Assembly: GCF_934295145.1 (NCBI RefSeq)
Contig: NZ_CAKRAS010000013.1
Location: forward strand, 1 to 58,545
From: an uncultured Eubacterium sp.
GTDB taxonomy: Bacteria > Bacillota > Clostridia > Lachnospirales > Lachnospiraceae
Length of the DNA: 58,545 nt
Direction: 5' to 3'
The position numbers were made by a program, and so were the translations under genes. Below the pieces are notes generated by a model that saw only the letters and a list, made by a program, of their open reading frames with translations, was not told where the DNA came from and searched no databases. Positions within the stretch are counted from its first letter, which is position 1. Each line of letters begins with the position of its first letter. Below are positions 25,109 through 33,019 of the stretch, one piece after another.

Positions 25109-25861
25109 TTACTTTTTTAACAGTTCTGTAAGTTTTCCGAAAATCTGATACAGTGTCAGCATCATCAGAAAAATAAAAACAGCATATCCAAACAAATAAC
25201 CTGGATTTCCCATTTGATCTGCAAGGAATGCCAAAGGTGTATTTTCTGGTGGTTCGTTGATAAACATATAATTACTGTCAAATTTTTTGTTAAAAAGATA
25301 AATGGGTGGAACGATGACGCAAAGCAACAGTACCGGCTGCCAGATATGGCGTATTTTGGACTGAATATTCCCACCGACAAAAAGTAGCCATGGATAAAGG
25401 ATGATCAGTGCATGATATACAAAGCCATGGATCGTCATGTAATGAAAAGCCGGGTACACACTCCATACCGGGAACAAAATGCCAAGGACAGCGCCGGGCA
25501 TAAAAAGGCACAGTGCAATTTCTGAAAGGGAAGGCCAGTGTCCGGTGCGCAATGCTCGCAATTGTAAAAACAGATAAAAAAATCCTGCAAGATCGCAGAG
25601 GTGGAAAGGCAGCATTCTGGCATTCATGTGTCCGGTAACGATTAAAATGGCATCCTGTGTAAAGGTACAGCACAAGGCCAGAAGTACAGTGGTATTTAAT
25701 ATTTGTAGTTGTCTTGCTTTCGTAAGGCGCAGGTACATTTTGCACAAAAGAAAAATACTGATAACAATGCCGGCGAGCCATATAAAATGAATTTTGCCGA
25801 AATGTGGAAAACCACAATTTTTTGGCAGAGCATCCTGATAAGTGAAAAAATAAGTGTACAT
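25109..25861 (-). CDS. YwaF/TIGR02206-like membrane protein
   Basis: A membrane protein of about 250 residues with six or seven hydrophobic segments. It resembles the YwaF family in LPFHLCDLAGFF, the GILFPVWSVYPAFHYMTIHG stretch and NYMFINEPPENTPLAF. Function is unknown. The start at 25861 is preferred because GAAGG sits 9 bases upstream; a frame starting ten codons earlier has no such site. It is expressed convergently to the BASS transporter. Confidence 0.8.
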   Translation of the reverse strand: MYTYFFTYQDALPKNCGFPHFGKIHFIWLAGIVISIFLLCKMYLRLTKARQLQILNTTVLLALCCTFTQDAILIVTGHMNARMLPFHLCDLAGFFYLFLQLRALRTGHWPSLSEIALCLFMPGAVLGILFPVWSVYPAFHYMTIHGFVYHALIILYPWLLFVGGNIQSKIRHIWQPVLLLCVIVPPIYLFNKKFDSNYMFINEPPENTPLAFLADQMGNPGYLFGYAVFIFLMMLTLYQIFGKLTELLKK

Positions 25862-26065
25862 AAAAAGAACCTTCATTTCATAAAATAACAAAGTTGCCAG
25901 GGCATAAAGTAAGACCCATACGCGATTATGTATTTTATGAGAGAGGTTCTTTTTTCAAGATTATAATTTTGATTTTATATAAAAGTAAGAATTGTAATCT
26001 TTTTATTATTTTATGATACGTTTTAAATTTGTTAAAAAATGTTTTGTCAGCAATGTGGTTACATC

Positions 26066-27235
26066 TTATTTAGTATGGCTTTGCTGATAAACTTTTAACC
26101 GCTCCAGCATTGTTCTTAACACATCTTCTGATGCGGCGAAAGAGAAACGGATGCAGACGCAGTCCTCTTCTCCGTAAGCAATACCCGGAACACCGGCAAT
26201 TTTTGCTTTATCTAACAGGTCATTGCAGAGTGTTTCACTGTCCATGTCGGTGTCGAATTTCATCCATGCATAGAAAGCACCGGCAGGTGTCAGAAGCTCC
26301 ACACCCGGAATCTCGCGGATTCCATCAACCAGAAGATTTTTGCGTTTTTCGTATGCCTGACGCATCTGTTCGGTTTCTTCCACACAGTTAAGTGCAGTCA
26401 GAGCGCCGCGCTGTAAAAATCCGCTGGTGCAGCTGATGGAGTGTTGGAACAGTTTCAACACTACCTGATAAAGTGCCGGGTTGCAGGCAAGATAGCCAAG
26501 ACGCCATCCCGTCATGGCACTGCATTTGGAAAAACCGTTTACAATGACAACACGTTCAAAAAATTCCGGAATGGAAGCCAGACTCACAATTTCGTTCTGG
26601 TCATAAACGATTTTTTCATATATTTCATCAGATAAAACGTAAATATCCGGATGTCTGCGCAAAAAGGTGGTGAGCGCCTGAATATCACTTTCTGTAAGAA
26701 TCTGTCCAGTCGGATTGTTCGGATAGTTGATGATCAGAAGTTTTGTTTTATCGGATACCGCTGCCTCGAGAGCTTCCTCTGTGATGCGGTAGTTTTCTTC
26801 ATATTTCAAATGAACGGCAACTGGTGTCCCACCACTGGCTTCCACGATGGACGGATAGGATACCCAGCCCGGTGTAAGCCAGATCGCTTCATCCCCCGGA
26901 TTGAGCAGGGCGCGGATCGTCAGGTACACAGCATATTTTGCCCCTGGAGTGATCAGAATATTCTCTGGCTGAAATGGTGCATTATTTTCTTCCAGCAGTT
27001 TGCGGGCAATGCGAGCACGAAGGTCAGCGTCTCCGCGGCTGTCAGAGTAGTGTGTATGTCCGGCGGCAAGCTCTGCCACAACAGTGTCACAGATGGCTTT
27101 CGGGGTCGGAAAATCCGGCTCACCTCCGGTCAGATTTAATATCTCAGGATCAGTTTTCTGTAATTCTTTTGTTTTTGAAAGCAAAGTGACGGATTTTGAT
27201 GGTTCTACGTTGCTGATCAGTCTGTTAAATTCCAT
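26066..27235 (-). CDS. Class I/II PLP aminotransferase (AspC-like)
   Basis: A 389-residue cytosolic aminotransferase of the aspartate/aromatic Ib type. Evidence: LTGGEPDFPTPK at the N terminus, NYPNNPTGQ, the PLP Asp/Tyr segment YVLSDEIYEK, the PLP Lys in NGFSKCSAMTGWRLGY and the C-terminal carboxylate Arg in CIRFSFA. It probably transaminates aspartate or an aromatic keto acid; substrate choice cannot be read directly. It diverges from a prephenate-dehydratase-like gene across 194 bp, so an aromatic role is plausible but inferred. Confidence 0.92.
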   Translation of the reverse strand: MEFNRLISNVEPSKSVTLLSKTKELQKTDPEILNLTGGEPDFPTPKAICDTVVAELAAGHTHYSDSRGDADLRARIARKLLEENNAPFQPENILITPGAKYAVYLTIRALLNPGDEAIWLTPGWVSYPSIVEASGGTPVAVHLKYEENYRITEEALEAAVSDKTKLLIINYPNNPTGQILTESDIQALTTFLRRHPDIYVLSDEIYEKIVYDQNEIVSLASIPEFFERVVIVNGFSKCSAMTGWRLGYLACNPALYQVVLKLFQHSISCTSGFLQRGALTALNCVEETEQMRQAYEKRKNLLVDGIREIPGVELLTPAGAFYAWMKFDTDMDSETLCNDLLDKAKIAGVPGIAYGEEDCVCIRFSFAASEDVLRTMLERLKVYQQSHTK

Positions 27236-27429
27236 AAATGTAATTCCTCCAAAATACGGGAAAGTATGTTAGTTTAGCTTTTTAATGTGTAAAAGCGTAT
27301 TTTCCTCTATTTTACCCCAATTTCAGAATAATAACAATCGGAAAGAGAGAATTCTCTGGATTTTTTTGCAGAAAACGCTATAATAAATACAGCATATGTA
27401 AAACTTATGAGAGAATGAGGATTGTAAAA

Positions 27430-27993
27430 ATGGATAAAATTGGTTATATGGGTATTCCGGGTAGCTTTTCAGAGGTGGCAGCTAATGAACTGATTGCCGA
27501 GGCTGGCATGACAGAGGCAGAGTTGGTGCCGCTGGTATGTGCGAAAAATATTCTGGAAGCAATGCAGAAAGGTGAAATTCAGTATGGTGTGCTTGGCGTG
27601 GAAAATTCTACTGCGGGTCCGGTAGGCGAATTTGTACATACCTTTGAAAATATATCATATGAAAAACTTGGGGTATATGTACTGCCAATTCATCACTGTC
27701 TGTTCAAAAAGCCAGGAGCAGATACAACGTCCTTAAAGGAAGTGGCATCCCATCCGCAGGCACTGCGTCAAACGGTCAATACACGTAAGGAAAAATTCCC
27801 GACATTGACAGAGCATGAGATCGAAGATACAGCAATCGGAGCAGAAATGCTGGCAAAAGGAACACTGCCGGAGACGACAGCAGCTATCTGCAGTGCCCGT
27901 GCGGGAAAACTGTGGAACCTTGAAATGGTCGCTGAGAATATCGAGGACAGTTCTGAGAACCGCACCACATTCTGGCTGCTGAAACTGATTTAA
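27430..27993 (+). CDS. Prephenate dehydratase-like protein lacking ACT domain
   Basis: This 187-residue protein covers only the prephenate dehydratase catalytic fold. Family segments are GYMGIPGSFSEVAA, YGVLGVENSTAGPV, HHCLFKKPGA, SHPQALRQT and DTAIGAEMLA. The canonical catalytic Thr-Arg-Phe motif (NxTRF) reads NRTTF here, so the Arg is replaced, and there is no C-terminal ACT regulatory domain. It could be an atypical dehydratase or an altered-function homologue. Start 27430 uses GAGG; an in-frame ATG five codons earlier is the alternative. It is divergent from the aminotransferase. Confidence 0.82.
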   Translation: MDKIGYMGIPGSFSEVAANELIAEAGMTEAELVPLVCAKNILEAMQKGEIQYGVLGVENSTAGPVGEFVHTFENISYEKLGVYVLPIHHCLFKKPGADTTSLKEVASHPQALRQTVNTRKEKFPTLTEHEIEDTAIGAEMLAKGTLPETTAAICSARAGKLWNLEMVAENIEDSSENRTTFWLLKLI

Positions 27994-28101
27994 GAAATAA
28001 AAAACGCGATTGCAGTTACGGGGATATAAATGCATGAATTGCGTGAAAAGTAGATAAAATATAAATAAAATGTCGAACTTCAAAAAAGAAAGAAAAACTT
28101 G

Positions 28102-28131
28102 TTGACTTTCTGTCTGATATAGGTGTATACT
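28102..28131 (+). promoter_or_regulatory. Promoter of the tRNA-Val/tRNA-Met operon
   Basis: TTGACT (28102-28107) and TATACT (28126-28131) with an 18-bp spacer, 45 bp before tRNA-Val. Confidence 0.75.
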
Positions 28132-28175
28132 AACGAAGTCGACAGGGAACGGAACAGTTCACTGGTCAACAAAAT

Positions 28176-28248
28176 GGGATCTTAGCTCAGCTGGGAGAGC
28201 ATCTGCCTTACAAGCAGAGGGTCACAGGTTCGAGCCCTGTAGGTCCCA
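28176..28248 (+). tRNA. tRNA-Val (anticodon TAC)
   Basis: Cloverleaf with acceptor GGGATCT/AGGTCCC, D-arm AGCTCAGCTGGGAGAGC, anticodon loop CTTACAA in stem TCTGC/GCAGA, and T-arm GGTTCGAGCC. No encoded CCA. Confidence 0.97.
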
Positions 28249-28256
28249 TTAAATAT

Positions 28257-28330
28257 GGCGAGATAGCTCAGTTGGCTAGAGCATGCGGTTCATACCCGCA
28301 GTGTCGAGGGTTCGAATCCCCCTCTCGCTA
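28257..28330 (+). tRNA. tRNA-Met (anticodon CAT, elongator type)
   Basis: Acceptor GGCGAGA/TCTCGCT, anticodon loop TTCATAC in stem TGCGG/CCGCA, and T-arm GGGTTCGAATCCC. The anticodon stem lacks the GGG/CCC run of initiator tRNA, so elongator Met is favoured; a lysidine-modified Ile tRNA cannot be fully excluded. Confidence 0.93.
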
Positions 28331-28337
28331 CTAAGTG

Positions 28338-28366
28338 CCTGTAGGTTTTGCCTGCAGGTTTTTTTG
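28338..28366 (+). terminator. Terminator of the tRNA operon
   Basis: CCTGTAGG pairs with CCTGCAGG (one G-T pair) and is followed by seven T. Confidence 0.9.
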
Positions 28367-28558
28367 ATTGTCAGAAAAGAGAATGATTGCTTTGTAAGCA
28401 TATTTGACACATATAAGTAAGATGCATCCGGTGAAAAGCTGGCATTTTTTGTAAGAAAAGGGTTATCTGCTGACTTGCCAGTTTTTTACGACTGGCGTAT
28501 AATAAAAAATGCGTTCTATAAAATAGAACAGTATGAAAAAATATGGGGTAAAGGTAAT

Positions 28559-29281
28559 ATGGATCGTTATTTAGAAAATATAGAGCATAAAGCGGCAGTC
28601 TTATGTGATGCACTGCCATACATTCGCGATTTTGTCCACAAAGTGATCGTTATAGAGTATGACTGTGGAGAGTGGCTTTCCGGCATGCAGGAAAAGAAGC
28701 TGATGAAAGATATTGTATTGCTGAAAAGTATTGGTGTCATTCCGATCGTAGTACATCGTACACCGATGGGCGTGGACAAATTCCGTGAGAACAAACGAAT
28801 TGCAAAACTGCTGGAACTTTGCGATACAAAAGCGCTTGGTATCTGTGGAGTAGATGTAGAAACCCTTCAGATGACCATTGCCAACGATTATATTCCGGTT
28901 ATTGTACCAAATGATATTGACAATGAGATGGAATATATTGACCCGAAGGATACAGCATTGGAAATTGCGGTAAAAATGCAGGCAGACAAGCTGATCTATC
29001 TGTCTCGCTATCCGGGTATTTATACGGATGAGACACGCAACGACGTATATCCGCGCATCACAGCCGAGGAAGTCGAAGAACTGAAAAAAACAAGACACTT
29101 CCCGGAAGACTTCATGGACTATCTGAACCACTGCATGGATGCGGTGCATCAGGGGGTAAACAGAGCCCACATCCTGGACGGAAGAATCGAGCATGTACTT
29201 CCAATCGAATTCTTCAGTATCGATGGAGCAGGCACTGTTGTCATCCAGGATGAGCAGAAATTATATCAGCATGAGTTATAA
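28559..29281 (+). CDS. Acetylglutamate-kinase-like protein with degenerate active site
   Basis: A 240-residue amino-acid-kinase-fold protein whose best recognisable relative is N-acetylglutamate kinase: ALPYIRDFVHKVIVIEY, MKDIVLLKSIGVIPIVVH, and AHILDGRIEHVLPIEFF. Key catalytic parts are altered. The ATP-binding KYGG is EYDC (residues 33-36), the substrate loop HGGG is HRTP (66-69), the GLRVTD region is missing, and the GGM-PK lysine segment reads FPEDFM. It is thus probably inactive as a kinase, or has a changed role. Start 28559 follows GGGGTAAAGG. It lies downstream of the tRNA terminator with no arginine genes nearby. Confidence 0.75.
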   Translation: MDRYLENIEHKAAVLCDALPYIRDFVHKVIVIEYDCGEWLSGMQEKKLMKDIVLLKSIGVIPIVVHRTPMGVDKFRENKRIAKLLELCDTKALGICGVDVETLQMTIANDYIPVIVPNDIDNEMEYIDPKDTALEIAVKMQADKLIYLSRYPGIYTDETRNDVYPRITAEEVEELKKTRHFPEDFMDYLNHCMDAVHQGVNRAHILDGRIEHVLPIEFFSIDGAGTVVIQDEQKLYQHEL

Positions 29282-29642
29282 GATAGAAAACTATTGGCGG
29301 AAGGATGATTCGTTTGCGTTCATTTTGTAGATGATTTTTAGATTATTGATGTGTAAATGAAAAAAGTCGGGGGATTTTCAAAAAAGAACAATAGAAAAAA
29401 CTGGAGGATTTCTCGAAAAGTTTCCTGGAAAAAGCAGGAGGATTACTCAAAAAGTACAATAGAAAAACCGGAGCATTTTTTCTTGGCAAGCGATTGTTAG
29501 CGGACAAGACAAAATGCTCCGGTTTTTCTCTATTAACACCTTAAAAATCCTTCGGCTTTTTCTTTTAATATTTCAAGAAAATCTCCAGTTTTTTCTTCTA
29601 ACATTTCAAAAATCCCCGACTTTTTCCATCATAATAAAAAAG
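29282..29642. other. Convergent intergenic region filled by a giant nested hairpin
   Basis: No gene is supported in these 361 bases between the kinase-like gene and the FUSC gene. Nearly all of it, 29360-29626, is the nested inverted repeat listed separately. The one open frame is AT-rich hairpin arm. Confidence 0.75.
29360..29626. repeat. Nested hairpin of mirrored 34-nt units with family A core at apex
   Basis: The left arm has four units starting near 29360, 29395, 29429 and 29463, each A-run + variable GC box + GATT-type sequence + linker; boxes are GTCGGGG, ACTGGAG, GCAGGAG and CCGGAGC. The right arm carries the complementary boxes in reverse order, ending in T-runs near 29527, 29561, 29594 and 29625 (CTCCGG, TTCGGC, CTCCAGT, CCCCGAC). 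The apex (29467-29523) is family A copy A4 on the minus strand, with core TTGGCAAGCGATTGTTAGCG. Confidence 0.88.
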
Positions 29643-31283
29643 TCACGCCATATACCGCGCCAGATACGCGGCCAAAAATCCCATATGCCGTTTCCGTGCA
29701 TCCTCAAAGCCAGAAATTTTCTGCATCTCCGGTAGGGATTCCTGTAAATCCTCCGCCCTTGTGGACAGCAGATAAGATTTGATGATCAGCTGATCCATCT
29801 GATGACGCCTGTAATCATCCCCAGGTGTCGTATTTTCCCCAAGGACAGTCAGCTGTTCCCGCAGACTGCGCAGCATATCAAAGAGATACTGCATTTGCTT
29901 AGCCATGCGCACCGGAAAAATATATCGGTTGGAGAGCAGAGCAATTCCCCCACCCAGAAGCGTGTAGATCAGCCGCTGCCCAAGAACGATCGGAATATTG
30001 CTGTCAATAGACTGCAGCGCCAGGGCAGAACAGGTGATAAAAGCAACCGTTGGACCATAGCCATCCGCCGCATAGATCATAAAATTTGCCACTGTCATAA
30101 TGACTACTCTGGAACCAAAATCCGGGAAAATCGTAAAAAAGATAAAGCACAGCACAATGCCTGCCATGGTTCCGAACACCCTCTGGCGCACCCGTTGAAC
30201 CGTGTGTTCCGTAAAAGGAATCATCATGAAAAATACGGAAATGACCAGCCAGTAAATATTATTGGACTGCCACAGGTAGGAAATAACCAGGCAGGGAGTC
30301 AGTATAATTACCTGCCGCAGGGCAAAACGCAGACGCATATTTCGAATATCTGGTTTGCGAACACGAAAATTCAGCCGACGGTAATCAGAAGTTGGTTCGA
30401 TTTTCTGAAACTGAGCCTTAAATTTCATATATATATTCAGCGCATTCAGGCGATTATCCTCTTCCTCGACATGGTCAGTCAGATAATTTAAAATCTGAAA
30501 TACAAGGACAAAACGGCAGTACCAGTTTGTTTTTCCTTTCATCCGCAGAGTTGCACGGTTGGCAGAATAGATTTCTTTACTGCATTTCTGGTTAATTTCA
30601 CAAAGCTGTTTGTGCAGAGTGGAAACGTCTTTTGAAGAAGCAGCATTTCTTTTTGCATTGAAAATAGCCGAATTCTTTTCGGAAAAAGCATGCAAGTTTC
30701 CTGAATGAGGAATATTAGAATTCCTGTCAGTATCATCCTCCAGGTATCCGGTTTGCACCAGCAAATCTTCACATACCGAAAAACCTTCTGCAATCAGTGC
30801 TTTTAAGCGGTTCTGTCCGGCGTTTTTTCTGGAAAGGATCCATGCAAATAAAAACACGATTCCGAAGGATGCGAGCAGGGCAAGCAGACGGTTTCCAAGT
30901 GCTGCCACGGTATGTACCGGAGCAATCTGGAAAAAAATCAGCGCCATGCCGGCCGGGAAATAATTATTCGGATTGTATTCGTCAATCAGCAGATCTGCAA
31001 TCCAGAACAGTGCCACTGCATTGATCAGAATGCACAACGGCAGATTGATGACCGCCAGAAAAGAAAGCACGCCCATGATCATGTACACAGCAAAATTTCG
31101 GATCAGACACTCATAGTGGCTGCACATATTTCGGTAGCGGAGAAAGGAGAGAGTCGCAAAAGGCCCGATCATTGTATTTTCCATACCGAAAAAGAAATAT
31201 GTCACAAAAAAGATCAATGTTGCGACAATGGTGGGGGCAATGGCTCCCTGTATCATTTTTTTCTGTTTTTCTGATAGTTTCAA
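29643..31283 (-). CDS. FUSC-family membrane protein (putative aromatic-acid exporter-like)
   Basis: A 546-residue protein with two membrane blocks. Six hydrophobic segments lie at about residues 12-150, then a cytosolic stretch of about 150 residues, then a second hydrophobic block at about 320-460 (RQVIILTPCLVISYLWQSNN; GTMAGIVLCFIFFTIFP), and a helical C-terminal tail. This layout fits the fusaric acid resistance/DUF939-like superfamily, whose transport roles are mostly unproven. The start is a TTG at 31283 with GAGGTGATTTTT upstream. The 3' end abuts the giant nested hairpin. Confidence 0.82.
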   Translation of the reverse strand: MKLSEKQKKMIQGAIAPTIVATLIFFVTYFFFGMENTMIGPFATLSFLRYRNMCSHYECLIRNFAVYMIMGVLSFLAVINLPLCILINAVALFWIADLLIDEYNPNNYFPAGMALIFFQIAPVHTVAALGNRLLALLASFGIVFLFAWILSRKNAGQNRLKALIAEGFSVCEDLLVQTGYLEDDTDRNSNIPHSGNLHAFSEKNSAIFNAKRNAASSKDVSTLHKQLCEINQKCSKEIYSANRATLRMKGKTNWYCRFVLVFQILNYLTDHVEEEDNRLNALNIYMKFKAQFQKIEPTSDYRRLNFRVRKPDIRNMRLRFALRQVIILTPCLVISYLWQSNNIYWLVISVFFMMIPFTEHTVQRVRQRVFGTMAGIVLCFIFFTIFPDFGSRVVIMTVANFMIYAADGYGPTVAFITCSALALQSIDSNIPIVLGQRLIYTLLGGGIALLSNRYIFPVRMAKQMQYLFDMLRSLREQLTVLGENTTPGDDYRRHQMDQLIIKSYLLSTRAEDLQESLPEMQKISGFEDARKRHMGFLAAYLARYMA

Positions 31284-31459
31284 AAAATCACCTCATATTA
31301 ATATTAAGAAGAAAAAATCGGTAAGTCAATGGAAATTTCAGCCGAAGTGTGGTAAACTAAAAACCAAATAGGCTCTTGCTGTATGCATGCTGATTCTGAG
31401 CAGACAGAAAGGTTGCAGCAGAGCAATGATCAGGAAAGAAAAGAGGTGCATATACGCAT
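31284..31459. other. Divergent gap between FUSC gene and ispF
   Basis: It contains a structured stretch at about 31370-31430 (CTCTTGCTGTATGCATGCTG and GTTGCAGCAGAGCAATG offer pairing). No known leader class is recognised. Confidence 0.3.
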
Positions 31460-31996
31460 ATGAGAATTGGAATGGGTTATGATGTGCATAAACTGACGGA
31501 GGGACGGAAACTGATCCTGGGAGGTGTGGAAATCCCGCACAGTCTGGGACTTCTGGGACATTCAGATGCAGACGTATTGCTGCATGCCATTATGGATGCA
31601 CTTTTGGGAGCGGCAGCGCTGGGAGATATCGGCAAACATTTCCCGGATACGAATGAAAAATACCGCGGTATTTCCAGCCTGAAGCTGTTAGAACATGTGG
31701 GAGCTCTGCTGGAGCAGGAGCATTATATTATAGAAAATATCGATGCCACCGTGATCGCGCAGAAACCAAAACTCCGCCCGTATATTGAGCAGATGGAGCA
31801 GAATATCGCAGATACTCTTCATATTGCGAAAAACCAGGTAAATGTCAAAGCAACGACAGAAGAGCATCTGGGATTTACCGGCCGAGAGGAAGGGATTTCC
31901 GCAAATGCAGTCTGCATGCTGTCAACGATTTATGAAAACAGTATGGTCGTGGGCGACAGTGAAGGCGGCTGCCCGGGATGCGGAGGCTGTCATTGA
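31460..31996 (+). CDS. ispF: 2-C-methyl-D-erythritol 2,4-cyclodiphosphate synthase
   Basis: The MEP-pathway enzyme for isoprenoid precursors. The metal-binding D-x-H is in GMGYDVHKL, with the family motifs GHSDADVLLHAIMDALLGAA, GDIGKHFPDT and KATTEEHLGFTGREEG. At 178 residues it is about 20 longer than usual: the C terminus continues as YENSMVVGDSEGG and then CPGCGGCH, a cysteine-rich tail. The codons for this tail contain GGAGG, which serves as ribosome site for the next gene. Other MEP genes are not nearby. Confidence 0.96.
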   Translation: MRIGMGYDVHKLTEGRKLILGGVEIPHSLGLLGHSDADVLLHAIMDALLGAAALGDIGKHFPDTNEKYRGISSLKLLEHVGALLEQEHYIIENIDATVIAQKPKLRPYIEQMEQNIADTLHIAKNQVNVKATTEEHLGFTGREEGISANAVCMLSTIYENSMVVGDSEGGCPGCGGCH

Positions 31997-31998
31997 GT

Positions 31999-33003
31999 AT
32001 GCACCTGCGATATCTGAGGCAGGAGGAAAAAGGGAAAAGCCGTGGGCTTTATGAAACCTGTTTTCCGGAAGATACCGCAAAATTTGTGGATTATTATTAT
32101 GAAGAAAAATGCCGGGACAATGAGATTATTGTGCTGGAAGAGCAGGATCATATCTGTTCCATGATTCATGCAAATCCTTTTTCGGTCAGCTACTGCGGAC
32201 AGAGAGCGGATGTGCATTATCTGGTGGCTGTGGCTACGGATCCAATGTACCGCCGTCAGGGCTGTATGCGGCGTCTGCTGCAGGAATTGCTGCGGAAGGA
32301 ACGAAAAAAAGGTGAGCCATTTTCCTTCCTGATGCCGGCAGATCCGGCTTATTATGAGCCTTTTGGATACCGTTATTGGGAGAATCAGCGTGTCTGGGAG
32401 ACGGAGGATGCGCAGACTGAAAAACTGTGTGGATATATAATGAATCAGAAGAACTGTGCAGGGGATGCGGACAACGAAGAACTGGCACAGATCTCAAATC
32501 AGATCCTGGATGAAAAATTTGACCTTTACATTCCGAGAAATGCATCGTATTATGAACGAATGAAGAAAGAACAGCAGAGTGAAGATGGAGCGGTGGTTCC
32601 TGTGTATGACGGGAACGGACAGCTCTGCGGAAGTTTCTGTTACTCCATGGAGGACGGATTTGAAATCAGGGAACCGTTATGGAAGGCAGACGCTAAATTA
32701 CCGGGTGAATCCGAAAATCTGTGTTTACCAAAAGAACGGGAAACACCGTTGATGATGGGACGGATTTTGCATTTGCCTGCTTTTGTGAAACTGCTTCGCT
32801 TTGTGGATGTGTACGAAGAAACACTGCAGATCAGGGATGAACTGTTACCGGAAAATAATGGCTGTTACCGGATTTATATAGATAGTACAGGTGGAACGGC
32901 AGAAAAAGTAGAACAATGCGAAAGTGCCAGCGCCATGGACATAGCAATATTTGGTCAACAAATGTTTGACAGATTAAAAATATTTGTCAATGAGTTGGTC
33001 TGA
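31999..33003 (+). CDS. GNAT-family N-acetyltransferase
   Basis: A 334-residue protein with an N-terminal GNAT fold: acetyl-CoA motif VATDPMYRRQGCMRRLLQEL and PADPAYYEPFGYRYW. An additional C-terminal domain of about 170 residues recalls Eis-like acetyltransferases with a second GNAT-like or sterol-carrier-like part, but this is uncertain. Substrate unknown. Start 31999 is two bases after the ispF stop, with GGAGG in the ispF tail, so it is translationally coupled; the ATG seven codons earlier has no ribosome site. Confidence 0.85.
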   Translation: MHLRYLRQEEKGKSRGLYETCFPEDTAKFVDYYYEEKCRDNEIIVLEEQDHICSMIHANPFSVSYCGQRADVHYLVAVATDPMYRRQGCMRRLLQELLRKERKKGEPFSFLMPADPAYYEPFGYRYWENQRVWETEDAQTEKLCGYIMNQKNCAGDADNEELAQISNQILDEKFDLYIPRNASYYERMKKEQQSEDGAVVPVYDGNGQLCGSFCYSMEDGFEIREPLWKADAKLPGESENLCLPKERETPLMMGRILHLPAFVKLLRFVDVYEETLQIRDELLPENNGCYRIYIDSTGGTAEKVEQCESASAMDIAIFGQQMFDRLKIFVNELV

Positions 33004-33019
33004 CCATGGAGGTAGAAAG

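Noticed and set aside
29360..29626. CRISPR array
   Set aside because: The roughly 34-nt periodicity is of diverged units in mirrored orientation with no constant repeat and unique spacer, and no cas genes are nearby.
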